64,000 bases of DNA. It comes from Kappaphycus alvarezii. Lineage: Eukaryota; Rhodophyta; Florideophyceae; Gigartinales; Solieriaceae. Each line of letters opens with the position of its first letter. The first letter of the stretch is position 1. The stretch covers positions 1,245,001 through 1,309,000 of the forward strand of contig NADL03000590.1 in NCBI GenBank assembly GCA_002205965.3, read 5' to 3'. Positions 34,323 to 44,947 of the stretch are shown piece by piece. A program made the translations under genes and the position numbers. The notes below the pieces were generated by a model that searched no databases, was not told the DNA's origin, and saw only the letters and a list, made by a program, of their open reading frames with translations.

Positions 34323-34753
34323 TGTTATACAAAAAGGGTGTGCGAATGTGCAAGCGCAGCACCTGTGACAGCTCAGCAGGAATGCTTAGATATTTTATGA
34401 TATTAATCTAGTACCAAATGCTACTGTAGCCATTAGATTTAATTTTTATGGGTTACTAGTTCTATACTGTACTGTACTGTACTTCCAAATACAGTGCAGA
34501 CGGGCTACAAAAAAGTCTATATAAGGGCTTGCGTACCGAGTAGCGGAGCAAGTCCAAGACAAGAATCATCAGCCATCAGACAGAAGAAGTAAACACTTGT
34601 TCTTACCGCAATAAGGGGAAGCCAACCCGTCGAGCACAACGGTCAGTAGTTGTGTCAGACTTTGTAAGCTCGGCTTGTAGGGCTTACAGTAGACTTCCAC
34701 CAGCAACCTTGCTGCGTGCTACACGTGTCACACCTTTTGGGCTGTGATACACA
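34323..34753 (+). repeat. 5' LTR of copia C
   Basis: Starts TGTTATACAAAAAGGG and ends GATACACA. It contains TACTGTACTGTACTGTACT at about 34,464-34,482 and a TATA box. The right end differs from the 3' LTR by one base (GATACTACA there). Confidence 0.9.
34518..34525 (+). promoter_or_regulatory. TATA box of copia C LTR
   Basis: TATATAAG inside the 5' LTR, duplicated at 39,815-39,822 in the 3' LTR. This is the expected core promoter of the element RNA. Confidence 0.6.
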
Positions 34754-34941
34754 TTCGCGAATTATCCTCACAGTGTCCTCAGTTTTATTCCACACTTTGT
34801 TCCTACAACTGCATGCTACTCTACTGAACAAAAGCCTGAAAATCTCTTCGTCAACGGTGAACCAGAGCATTATTGCTCACACACTAAATTTCTGTTGGAA
34901 ACAAGTCAGAACTTATCCTTATTTCTAGGTCAGTGATCAAC

Positions 34942-36324
34942 ATGGATGAAGGAAGCACTGCCGATACATCGGACTTTTTTCTGTCTGAGATAGCACTGGA
35001 AAATGTCTCTCAAGAGGTTTTAGGATTCATCAACTCAATTCGAATACTCGAGAATCGTGTCTCCGCTCGGTCTATGACTGGACCTCAAGTAGTCGATGAG
35101 GTTGCCGAACTTTACCCTCCTGCTGTATTGTTCTCTCCTGCGATACAAGCTCTACCTATTGCTTATAAAGCACTTCGTGACTGGTTGAATGACCGTGGTG
35201 CAAATATGCCGCCGCATAGCTCCCGTCGTGTTATCCGCCAGCTAGCCGCTAATCTCTATACCGAAGGCGAAGACAAGTTAGCTGCAGAAGAAATAACAAA
35301 GGACATAATGAAATCAGGTCGTCGTACAACCCGAAGAGGCCAGGAGCAATCAACCACCGAAGATGGACAATCTCTTACTACATCCGTCCCCACGCATCAG
35401 GACAAATTGGCGTACTACATCGGCTCTAGATTCCGTGACAAGGACCAAAAGTTCTCGGGAGACCTTGGTGAGTCATGGGTGGAATATGTTGCCGAGTACC
35501 AACAAGTCGCTCGTGACTATGGTCTCAGCGCTGCGCAGAAGAAGCAATACCTTCATAACCTTCTACGTGGTGATGCTAAGAGATTTTACCTGGACCGAAT
35601 TGATAACGAAGTTAATTCGTTTACTGAGGCCATAAACCTCATTTGTAATGAATACAACTCCGTGGTTCGTCAAAATCGAGTGAAGGACTATCTCGGTGGA
35701 CTAAGGTTATCTAAGTATACTTCTTAAGGCCTTGATGAGCTTGCAGCACTTGAAAAACTGTACAAGCTTATAACAAAGCTTTCACCGCAAGTTCCTGTTT
35801 CGCACAGGAGTGAGGCACACAAGATTGAATTTCTTCGTAATGCTACCGTCGGCTATGCATGGGCAACGGAGCAGTTAAGTCGCGTCGCTACCCATGGACT
35901 CTCATTTCAACAACTCTATGGAGAACTTGAAGCAGCCTTGCATCTCTCTAGGGAAGCCAAATTGGCAAACATGAGAGATAAAGTTGCAATTAGGTCACGT
36001 ACTACTTCTGATGAGGACGACAAGGTCCCTGGGATACTCTATCAAGGACCTGCTCGCTACACAAACCGACATCGTGGTGTCGGTGATACACGTAGTTACG
36101 GCCGTAGGAAGGATCCATCTGGACCACTTTCAGTCATGGGATGCTTCAATTGTGATTCCCCTGATCATATGCTAGGTTCATGTCCGCATAAGATCGATCT
36201 TGCTAAAGCCGCTCGTCGAAAAATGGAGTACATGTCGAAGAGAATTGGAAACACCCAAAATGCTCAGGTTGTATTGTTTGAATTATGTCATCAGCTCGAC
36301 TCTGTAACTGAAGCAAAAGAGTAA
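34942..36324 (+). pseudogene. copia C gag with zinc knuckle, two in-frame stops
   Basis: ATG 34,942 is the first plausible start after the LTR. The frame stays the same to 36,324 but is cut by TAA at 35,725-35,727 and ends at TAA 36,322-36,324, after which the same frame continues into protease. The middle part (YYIGSRFRDKDQKFSGDLGE, then WVEYVAEYQQVARDYGLS) is a copia capsid with the helical layout of the family. CFNCDSPDHMLGSC at about 36,142 is a CCHC knuckle. Gag would form the particle. Confidence 0.8.
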
Positions 36325-36735
36325 ATGAGTCAAGAAGTACCAGATGAAACAGATGCACATTTTAACGATGAAGTTGAAGAAGAAAAAACAGACTTTGATC
36401 TCTTCGATGCACTTGCTAATTATGTCAGAGACACAAATGATGAAAAATCTGTAGCTGACGCTACAATCAACCTTACTTCTCCTTCGGCCCCAAAAGGCAT
36501 TGAAAGGTTCAAAGGAGCCTGTTTGGATACTGGAGCTCAGAGCTCCGTAGTAGGGAAGAGTCAAGCTGAGGCATACTACCGCCTTATGGGAATCCCTCTA
36601 GCTCTCATACTATCAGCAGCAAAGGTCTACAAATTTGGAGAAAACAGGAAGGAAAGCATCGGAAAAGCAAAGTTTCGAATCCCATATGGCGACAACCGTC
36701 ACATGAAGATCGTTCTGGATGTTGTTGATATTTAA
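36325..36735 (+). pseudogene. copia C protease part
   Basis: The gag frame continues with an acidic stretch, then GACLDTGAQSSVVGKSQAEA, the aspartic protease active site (Asp codon at 36,526). It ends at a TAA at 36,733, and shortly after a frameshift in a T-run near 36,745 leads into a frame with another TAA at about 36,771, in the segment between protease and integrase. Confidence 0.78.
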
Positions 36736-36791
36736 ATACCGCTTTTTTAGGACTCCACTTACTTGATAAGTAAAAGCTTCTAGTAGACACC

Positions 36792-38116
36792 GTGGACAAT
36801 CGCATCAGATGCAAAGATCCTGTCTGGAGCGCACCTCTCAGTCGAAAGCTGGGCCATGCCTACTATGAATGGAACTACGAAGTTATGTATACAGAGCCCG
36901 AATTGAAAAGGATCCACCGACACTTTTATCACCCGCATCCGCTGAGAATATACAAAATGATGAAGCAGGCCAAGGATCCTCAAGCAACACCAGAGACACT
37001 TAAGGCACTCGAAAAAGTTACTGAATCTTGTGATGTTTGTCAAAGAATTTCGAAACAACCTGGTCGTTTCCGCGTCGCACTGCCAAGCGAAGACGTAGTC
37101 TTTAACCGAACTGTGCTTGTGGATCTTATGTACTTGGAAAGCATGCCCGTACTAACATGGTTTGCAAGGATACGTTGTTCAGTGCTGCAGTATTCCTCGA
37201 TGAAGAGTCGGTAAACAACGTATGGACAGCTTACGTCCGCCAATGGGTTACAAAGTACGTCGGATACTCGAAAGAAATTCACACTGATCGTGGACCGCAA
37301 TTAGATAGTGGCCGGTGGCGTCACTTGCTGCAAGCGAGTGGGATAACACGCTTGGACTCAGGTATCGAAAGCCATAATGCTATTGGCGTCGGTGAAAAGT
37401 ACCATGACTTCCTCCGACGAATTTATCGTAAGGTACAAATGGAGCACCCAAAGATTTCGAAAGATGACTGTCTTTCTCTTTCTGTTCATGCCATGAACAA
37501 CACCGCCGGGCCAGATGGATTGTCTCCCACTCTTCTCGTGTTTGGAATCGTTCCACAATTTCCGCTAGGATTCTCAGATCTTCCCGAGCAGCGTGAGCGA
37601 ATGAAAGCATTACAAAATGCTCGCTCTGAAATGTCTAAGGCTGTTGCTTCTGCCCGCATCTGCACTGCTCTTAATCGTAACGTCCCGATTGCATCAGACC
37701 GCGAGATTAAAATTGGATCTCAAGTACTATTATATCGCGAAAAGTTGAAAGCATGGGAAGGCCCATACAAGGTTGTTGCAGGAGATGAAAAAAATCTTTG
37801 GATTAGTATCAATAAAGAACTTAAAAGGGTTTCGATTGACAGAGTCCGTGAGTATATAACCGATCCGGATCACCAGAAAGGACAGGCAAATTTGTCTGGT
37901 AATGAGCGTGACGAAATAGATACCGTCTTTGACCGAGTATTCTCGGGCGAAACATTTCTTGCAACCGTTCAAGAAAGAATGGCTGAAGTTCGGGTCAAAA
38001 CAGAGGGAAAAACTGATGTTTTCGAGACTCCAAGCCTAACCTATATCATGGAGAAAATTCCTACTGCTGACAAAATATCTAACTCCGCAGCATTTGAAAT
38101 AGCCAAGCGCAACTAG
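36792..38116 (+). pseudogene. copia C integrase, frameshifted
   Basis: SRKLGHAYYEW and IHRHFYHPHPLRIYKMMKQA with CDVCQR form the His2-Cys2 finger (about 36,840-37,045). A frameshift near 37,160 leads into the frame 37,157-38,116, with HTDRGPQLDSGRWRHLL (second catalytic Asp), a segment where the catalytic Glu would be (SGIESHNAIGVGEKYHDFLR), and the C-terminal part. The frame stops at a TAG (38,114-38,116), after which the same frame goes on into reverse transcriptase. It would insert the cDNA. Confidence 0.8.
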
Positions 38117-39584
38117 ATTCAGGGTCTTTCTGATCGCAAGGTCTGGGAAGTCGTCAGTATTTCTTCTCTTCCCCCGAAGACAAATATTATCGGTGGAAGG
38201 TTTGCACTTACGCTAAAGAATCCAGGTACTGACCGTCAGAAGGCCAAAGCACGTTTCGTTGGACAAGGCTACAAAGATGACATGAAAGAGTTTATAGTGC
38301 ATAGCTGCCCAACGCTACGCCAAAGCTCAACAAAAATAATCCTTTCAGTATCTGCCATTCTTAATTACCGCCTCGCAATGATCGATTTTGTTCAAGCTTA
38401 TCTCCAAGCGAAAGAAAAGCTAAGTCGTGATACATATCTTAAGATCCGTAAGGCAGATCGAAAGTTTTTCAACATCCGGGGAGATCAAGTACTGAAGCTG
38501 AAAAAGCCTCTTTATGGTATATGTGATTCTGGCGACTACTGGGGCGCTACTCTCAAATTTTTCATCAAGAACGAACTAGGAATGCTACCACTCGACGGAG
38601 ATCCATCCCTTTACATGAAAAAAGGTACCGAGGGTACCGAAAGACTTCTTGGAGCTTATGTCGATGATAATTTGTTTGCTGGAAATGAAAATTTTGATAA
38701 GCTCATTGAACTCACAGCTCGTTCGTTTGAGTCAAAACCGGTCGAGTATGACAATCTTGAGTTCATCGGCATCCATATTGAAACTGAAAAATCGATTGAT
38801 GGTCAGCGAACTTTCTACGCCCATCAACCAGACTATCTTGCCAAGCTCAGAACAATACCAAAGGATTCTACCTTTGAACTCTTTCGTTCCGTCCGAGCCG
38901 CATTCAGTTGGCTATCGCACACTCGTCCAGACATATGCTGTGCACTCAATCGTGAAGCACAAGTAACCGTTGAAAATTTCGGAAAGAAGGCTATAGACGA
39001 GCTTAACACTTCCATAAGCTATGTGAAAGATACCAAAGACATCCGTCTCAAATATCCTCCCCTCAATTTCAACACTCTTCATATTCGTGCTTACGCAGAT
39101 GCATCGTTTGCGACAAACACAGATCTCACTTCGCAGTTAGGATTCATTATTTTGCTTTGTGATGACGCCGACCGCTGCCATGTTTTGAACTATAGCATCC
39201 GCAAGTCTCGGCGCGTCGTACGAGCAATCATGGCTGGAGAAGTGTACGCATTCTCCGCCGCATTTGATGTCGCTTACATATTGAAACACGATTTGGAACG
39301 CATCTTACGCCGTAAGATACCTCTGAAAATGTTCAAAGACTCGAAGCAAATTTTCGATGTCATTACCCGCGCTTCCCACACAACTGAGAAACGTTTAATG
39401 ATATACATCGCTGCTGCTCCGAAGCCTACAACAAGTTCAAAATATCAAATGTTGGACTTATCGCTGGTGTTGCAAATCCTGCTGATGGTCTAACCAAGCC
39501 GAATATTTGCAAGCCTCTGGTAAATATTCTACGGACTGGAGTTGACAAAACCTTCATCGAGCAATGGATTATCCGTAAGAAGTA
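38117..39584 (+). pseudogene. copia C reverse transcriptase and RNase H
   Basis: The frame after the TAG runs open to 39,493. RT landmarks are KARFVGQGYKD, MIDFVQAYLQ (motif A Asp), LKKPLYGICDSGDYW and the catalytic YVDD (38,657-38,668, here AYVDDNLFAGN). RNase H follows with IRAYADASFATNTDLTSQLG (about 39,080-39,140) and AIMAGEVYAFSAAFD (catalytic Glu). A frameshift near 39,420 shifts the last part, NPADGLTKP, to another frame that ends at about 39,584. This is the best preserved part of the element. It copies the RNA into DNA and removes the RNA strand. Confidence 0.87.
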
Positions 39585-39619
39585 AGGAACACCTGCCTCG
39601 CTTTTTGAAAGGCCGGGAA

Positions 39620-40051
39620 TGTTATAGAGAAAGGGTGTGCGAATGTGCAAGCGCAGCACCTGTGACAGCTCAGCAGGAATGCTTAGATATTTTACGATAT
39701 TAATCTATTACCAAATGCTACTGTAGCCATTAGATTTAATTTTTATGGGTTACTAGTTCTATACTGTACTGTACTGTACTTCCAAATACAGTGCAGACGG
39801 GCTACAAAAAAGTCTATATAAGGGCTTGCGTACCGAGTAGCGGAGCAAGTCCAAGACAAGAATCATCAGCCATCAGACAGAAGAAGTAAACACTTGTTCT
39901 TACCGCAATAAGGGGAAGCCAACCCGTCGAGCACAACGGTCAGTAGTTGTGTCAGACTTTGTAAGCTCGGCTTGTAGGGCTTACAGTAGACTTCCACCAG
40001 CAACCTTGCTGCGTGCTACACGTGTCACACCTTTTGGGCTGTGATACTACA
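39620..40051 (+). repeat. 3' LTR of copia C
   Basis: Nearly identical to the 5' copy, followed by GTAAA. A purine-rich AAAGGCCGGGAA just before it is the likely second-strand primer. Its TATA box points at the gene starting at 40,690. Confidence 0.9.
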
Positions 40052-40056
40052 GTAAA

Positions 40057-40689
40057 AGCCATTAATTGGTGTACCCTTCCGGCAATATGGCCTTCAAATG
40101 TTCAACTTTTTTGTTAATTGTTTTCGACATTATTTAAAGGTGTATGTGCGGCGTCTGTAATTTGTCGTGCCCCACAACACGCAAAAATTTAGTCACCCTA
40201 TTCAAAATTAATTTTGTAGCGACTTGACTGTGTTGCACATACAAAATAAAGAGATAAGTACGTACTGAACATTACAGTACTAGAGTGCTGAACAGTTCAA
40301 TGCACTACTGTGCAATATTTGTGGCTGCATCATCCTAATTACAGTACTGTACAGTACAGCTACTGTACAAAAAAACGGGTTGTCAAAGAATGTTTTGCGG
40401 GGGTTACATGCACTGTAATGAAAAAAGGAAAAACTTGTCGTGGAAAATACCATGTACAGTACTGTGCTGTGGTGTACAGTACTTGTACTGTAATGTAATT
40501 TACTTCCCTGCGCAGTACAATACTAAGCCGTCCTGTGCATTGAAGCGTCAGCAGCAATCTTGCACAGACTGTCCTTTAGCATACCACCGCGGGTGCACAG
40601 CTGTTGGACACTAGAAAGGATGGTGTTCTAGCCATGATTTCGAGCCCCGTTTCCCACAGGTGACCGCACGATAGACCGCCCGCGAATCC
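40057..40689. other. intergenic; GTAC-rich words and a PHD-like finger scrap
   Basis: No whole gene. Words such as TACAGTACTGTAC are dense at 40,270-40,500. The frame ending at a TAG at about 40,612-40,614 reads QQQSCTDCPLAYHRGCTAVGH, a piece of a PHD-like zinc finger (Cys-x-x-Cys, His-x-x-x-Cys), comparable with the one at 20,245-20,433. Confidence 0.45.
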
Positions 40690-42774
40690 ATGTCAGGTCC
40701 TGGTATTCTCAATTTCCCTTCCAAGCCTAAAGACGACAACATCCTTGGTCGCGCCTTCTCCCTCCTTTCCGTCGTATGCCCATCACATGATTCATTTGCA
40801 TGTCCTCGACAACCTCACCACCGATCACATTCGCTTTGAGTACCTCTGCTCAAGATGCTATCGCAACCCCACGTCCATACCCAACCCTCCCGCGGACCAT
40901 CAAATCATCTATGGCCTTCATCGGCTTCGCGACCTTGTCATGGCCGGCTCTATAGACTCCGCGTGTCAAATCGCGGAGACCATCACGCAGCATCCCATCA
41001 GTGACCCCCGTCTCCAACTCAACATTCGTGTTCACAAGATGTTTGAATTACTCCATATTGCTGAAAACATTCCGCATAACAAGAACCCTGATGCACATAA
41101 CACTGCTCTTCAGCATGCCCTCAGATATTCGCAACAGCTCGCCGGTTTTGCACTCAACGCATTCCCCGAGGCCTACTCGCAGTTCACAGAATCCATGATG
41201 CTCTTTGCATATCCCGAATGCGCCAGTACCTTGGCTGCAATTCAAAAACGTCGACAACAACTAGCCGACGAACTCGTTTCCGTTACCCGTATGAACGTCT
41301 GTGCACGCGAGTCGCGTTTCTCTTTCCTTGTTCGGTACCTTCTGCTGATTTACATTCAATTCAAGTCCCCCGTGATCACTCCCGGTCAAACTCTCGATCC
41401 CCTGGACCATCTCATTTGCGACCTTTTGCTCTGCATACCAACGTCTAACGATAGGGCCACCAGAATAACCTGGAAAACAGATCTTCCTCGACCCAAAAAG
41501 TTTTCACACCGCGCAGACTACAGGGAGGCCGACGTCCAAGCTCTCCCGAGCGCGTCAATATTTCCCGTCAGGATTCCATCGAGAGTCTCCACTTTACCGA
41601 CGGTGATGTCACCGCAGCCCTTCGAAACGAACTTGGTCGTGTCGTCATTAACCGCACCCGCCTGCGCGCCCTCGTCGTTGACTACTGCGCCGCACGGGGC
41701 ATTGATGTCTTTGAAACAGCTGAGCATGCTACTTCCCAGGGAAGTCAAGAAGAATATCCTGCGTTATCATCGCCACATCGCATTGTCATCTCGAGGCATC
41801 TAGTCTCCTCAACTTCCCTCGAAATGTTCTCCGTGTTACGCAAATTACGCAGTTTGGCCGAGAATGACCACTTTCATGACTTGTTGAAAGCTGTTAAGCA
41901 AGTAGATCCCGCTGTATCAGAGAGTGCCCCGGTACTGGATTTTCGAATCGCTCAATGTCAAATGTTGCGTTTTATTCGATGTGGCGACTTCCCAGCGGCC
42001 ATCGACATCTCGCAACAAAAGTTAGGACCTTTGGCACAGCGCTACCCCGAATTTCTCCCATATTTGATGGAGATCTCAACGCTTCTCGTGTTTGCTTCGG
42101 ACTTGGAAAAGATCGACGGCAGGCCTAAACGTCAGAGGGAACAAGGTTGCGGACAAAAAATGGCATCTAGCAGTGATGTAGAAGGAAGGCGAAGTCGACA
42201 TGGAGGAGATAAGAGGATCAGACACACGCGAGTGATAGACAAACCAGCGCCACCAGGAGAATTACAATCGTTTGAGGATTTCATAGGTGATGCGTTCCAT
42301 TCCGTTACAGAGAGCGTCTCCCTGGAGGCCATTACGTCAGAGGTGTACAACGCGTATGAGGCCAAACGCGGCGAACCGCAGCTTGTACAGCTCTTAAAGA
42401 GATTAGTTTCAACCCACGAGGAGTGGCAAACTCATAATATGATGACAGACAATTATGCTAGCGCGATGGGAATAAGTGAGGTTCGCGGCTTGAAGGAAGA
42501 GAGGATAAATCCGCGGGATCCGGACACAGATGAAAATGCGGGACAGGGACAAAGTGAAAGTGGTACTGACAGCGCGGGTATATCTGAGATACAAGGGACG
42601 GGGTCAGCAGGAGGATCCCGAAGTCATCGACGGGATATACAGAGGGAAACAATGGTTCTAACATTAATGGAGTTTCTAGCGATTTCACGGGCAGAGGCGC
42701 TGGCAATAGTCCGCAACCATCCCCATGCCCAGAATGCGCAAGCGATTCTCGATACGGTACTCAGTAATATGTAA
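40690..42774 (+). CDS. double LisH-CTLH-CRA protein (GID/CTLH complex scaffold type), three exons
   Basis: Proposed exons are 40,690-40,773, 40,841-41,533 and 41,572-42,774, giving 659 residues. Module 1: LisH across the first junction (FSLLSV then YLCSRCYRNP), CTLH (RLRDLVMAGSIDSACQIAET, about residues 53-72), and CRA ending near LVRYLLLIYIQFK. Module 2 (exon 3): LisH RTRLRALVVDYCAARGIDVF, CTLH/CRA (FRIAQCQMLRFIRCGDFPAA, FLPYLMEISTLLVFASDLEK), a basic insertion, then LVQLLKRLVSTHEEW. The C-terminus (LMEFLAISRAEALAIVRNHP) resembles a UBA domain. Known relatives (GID8/TWA1, RanBP9, MAEA) carry one such module and scaffold the GID/CTLH ubiquitin ligase. Two in one chain is unusual, and I see no SPRY or RING. 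The ATG is chosen because it starts the first LisH. Without the introns the modules lie in three frames. Two adjacent genes are the alternative. Confidence 0.75.
40774..40840 (+). other. predicted intron 1, 67 bases
   Basis: GTATGC donor after codon 28, TTTGAG acceptor, and a CCTCACC branch-like word about 24 bases before the end. Removal joins frame 1 to frame 2 in phase 0 and restores a continuous LisH motif. Confidence 0.65.
41534..41571 (+). other. predicted mini-intron 2, 38 bases
   Basis: GTCCAA donor, pyrimidine-rich TTTCCCGTCAG acceptor, phase 0. Removal joins module 1 to module 2 in frame. It is very short and the donor is weak, so a frameshift or a gene boundary remains possible. 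Confidence 0.45.
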
Positions 42775-43313
42775 ATTTCAGAAGGAAATCACTGGCGAGG
42801 GACAGGGCCATAACTGGTAACAGGATCGCAGACTTTGTTAGCACAAGCGCAAATATAGTACATCGATACCTTGGATCACGATCAAGTTTTTTTTTAAAGG
42901 GAGTGATCAGACGAATGACAAACAGCAAACTTCCAGACAGAAAACAAAAGGATGGTTCAGCTTTGAAATACTGGGGTTCACCTGCGAAAACCTTGAAACA
43001 CTCATTCTGATGTCCTTATCGCATCCCTTTGGGATGGCAGTTAAATTTGCTTGGTGTCTTCAAGAGAAGAGGCAAGTGAAAAGGCATGATCAGAAATGAG
43101 GACCCCACTGATATCTTCTAGTAGTGTTACATTATGGCGCCACCCGCCTACAGTTGGACCATTTCTCAAAAACTGCTGTGAGACCGAAGCTGAAAAAGGG
43201 CAGTGACTTTCACCTTCACCTGGTGCAATTAGAATTGATAACGGAGGGATCCGCATGGGGCATGGAAGACCGAAAATTGCACATGACCTCACTCGCTTAT
43301 TCCACTGAATTTG
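42775..43313. other. intergenic region between convergent genes
   Basis: The LisH-CTLH gene and the MFS gene converge here. It contains no gene and no clear AATAAA signal. A run of nine T residues lies at about 42,887-42,895. Confidence 0.5.
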
Positions 43314-44744
43314 TTATTCATCAAAATTCACTTCACCCCCAATAGTTCTAATGTGCTCACTATCCAGCCCTTTTTGCCTCGGATCACAATCCTTCAGCGC
43401 TACTGTCTTCTGATCTTCATCGTTTCTCCCCGATGCTCTGTCAACTAAGCCGTATGCTACCGTTGCCGTCAGAACTACAATCCCTGCGCATCTGTACAAA
43501 ACCTTAGAACCAAATCTTTGAATGACGTAGCCACCTGCTGTAGTGCCGAAAGCATATGCGAATGCTGTAGTGTTACTCAAGATAGCTTGTCCAGTGGCCT
43601 CTAATCTCTGAGGTACACGCTCCGCTATAAAGGCAACGGCCGCAGTAGACACAGCGGCGTAGGTGACTCCATGCAATGGTTCAAACAGTAAGAGTGCCCA
43701 CGCATTTGGCACAACGGTATACGCAAACGCCCTGACGATAAAACAGATGCAACCGAGGATGGCAAGCCCTGGAGCACCAAGACGACGAAGTAAGATTGGC
43801 GTAACGGCAAATAAAGGTATTTCGAATATGACAGTGATAACGACGCTGAGGCCGCAAACAAAGTTGGAGGCGCGGAGATCGTCCTGCATAAAGATGAAGA
43901 GGAGGCTCTCCACTAGACTCATGCCCGCACTGACCCAGAAGAGGAGATTAAGAAACATGATACAGGAAAACAGATCTTTTGAAAGAATTCCTGATACAGC
44001 TGAGAGCGGGGACATAGAAGGGGAAGCGTGTTCACCCGGGGAAGCGTCAAATGTTGAGTAGGTCGATGTTGAGACAGCTTCCTGGTATTCAGGTTGTACT
44101 TCCGAAAGCCCATCCTGAGCTAGTGATTCTTTTTCGCCACCGACGTTATGCACGGCCACAAGTTTGTCATGTTCCTCCGAGAAAAGCTTGAGAGAAATTG
44201 CGAAAATGATGCCAAAAATCAGCTTTCCAACATAAACTGCGGACATATCTGTAAATTTGAGATCAAGTATAAAGCCAAGGAGGAGGGACGCAATGGCCCA
44301 ACTAACGGCTCCCCATAGACGCTCCAGGCCTATGAGCAGTGGGCCCTCTTCCTCGCCGTGCAAGTAGCGAAGTTGGGAAACGGCGATGGCGTAAACGAGT
44401 GGATATGTGGTTGAGCCGAAGAAACCATAGCCAACAGAAAGTGTAAGGAGAAGAGGAAAGCGGAATGAGGCATCAATGAGGTTGAGGGCGGGAAATGCTA
44501 TGACCTGAAGCTCGAAGAAGATCAGGCCAAGAATATGGGAGGCGGCTGTAACATTTTCCCGGCTTGTTCGGTCGGCAAGATTGCATATTACGGGGATAGA
44601 GACCAGAGAGACAAATTTAGGGATTGCAATGATGAGGCCAAGTTGAGCAGGGGTCAGAGAATGCTCTGAAAAGAATATAGGTGTGAAACGGCCGGGAACA
44701 GCGTAAAAGCAGAAGAGAAAAAAGAAAAGGTGTCGGGATTTCAT
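43314..44744 (-). CDS. MFS transporter, MFSD6/LacY-like (MFS_1_like) family
   Basis: Uninterrupted 476-codon frame. The start is natural: MKSRHLFFFLFCFYAVPGRF leads straight into transmembrane helix 1, followed by the cytoplasmic loop NLADRTSRENV after helix 2. Helices alternate to about residue 185. A hydrophilic central loop (about 190-255, rich in Ser, Glu and Gly) separates the two six-helix halves, and the second half runs to about residue 435. FEPLHGVTYAAVSTAAVAFI in helix 10 and the following ERVPQRLEATGQAIL are characteristic of the MFSD6/MFS_1_like branch, where the motif is L-x-P-L-H-G-x-T-F. A soluble tail of about 35 residues ends it. Members are proton-linked carriers of sugars or nucleosides and related orphan carriers. 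The substrate cannot be told from sequence. Length and topology fit a membrane protein of 12 helices. No intron is needed, and the gene looks functional. Confidence 0.9.
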   Translation of the reverse strand: MKSRHLFFFLFCFYAVPGRFTPIFFSEHSLTPAQLGLIIAIPKFVSLVSIPVICNLADRTSRENVTAASHILGLIFFELQVIAFPALNLIDASFRFPLLLTLSVGYGFFGSTTYPLVYAIAVSQLRYLHGEEEGPLLIGLERLWGAVSWAIASLLLGFILDLKFTDMSAVYVGKLIFGIIFAISLKLFSEEHDKLVAVHNVGGEKESLAQDGLSEVQPEYQEAVSTSTYSTFDASPGEHASPSMSPLSAVSGILSKDLFSCIMFLNLLFWVSAGMSLVESLLFIFMQDDLRASNFVCGLSVVITVIFEIPLFAVTPILLRRLGAPGLAILGCICFIVRAFAYTVVPNAWALLLFEPLHGVTYAAVSTAAVAFIAERVPQRLEATGQAILSNTTAFAYAFGTTAGGYVIQRFGSKVLYRCAGIVVLTATVAYGLVDRASGRNDEDQKTVALKDCDPRQKGLDSEHIRTIGGEVNFDE

Positions 44745-44947
44745 CTTGCGGGGATTCGCCTGCGAGCAAATGCTGGGTTTGACGGCTGCACATTACAGAT
44801 GTTTTCTCGATGTAAATTTTCTATTTTGCTTGATACCGATCTCTTCCACAGGAATCCTGAGACCGGATATCCAAACTACCGTACCGTAGCACTTTAGTAA
44901 TAAAAAGTCACCATTTCCCCGTACCGCATCGTACTCTTCAACAATTC

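Larger units (their letters stand above)
34323..40051 (+). mobile_element. copia (Ty1-type) LTR retrotransposon C, full length, defective
   Basis: LTRs of 431 bases (34,323-34,753) and 432 bases (39,620-40,051) in direct orientation, TG to CA ends, with an exact 5-bp target duplication GTAAA (34,318-34,322 and 40,052-40,056). Integrase precedes reverse transcriptase, which defines copia. The LTRs differ at about five positions only, which indicates recent insertion, yet the single gag-pol frame has at least four stops and several frameshifts. It lies immediately downstream of the mariner element and upstream of the gene island, in the same direction as the LisH-CTLH gene. Confidence 0.93.

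Noticed and set aside
35725-38116. Reassigned stop codons (TAA/TAG as Gln)
   Set aside because: Stops in copia C fit Gln positions, but gypsy and copia B have stops at Lys and Tyr positions. The intact genes contain no internal TAA or TAG, which neither supports nor needs recoding.
40745-41803. Start of the first LisH-CTLH frame at 40,745
   Set aside because: The codon there is TTG. A eukaryotic start at ATG 40,690 with a 67-base intron gives a complete LisH motif instead.
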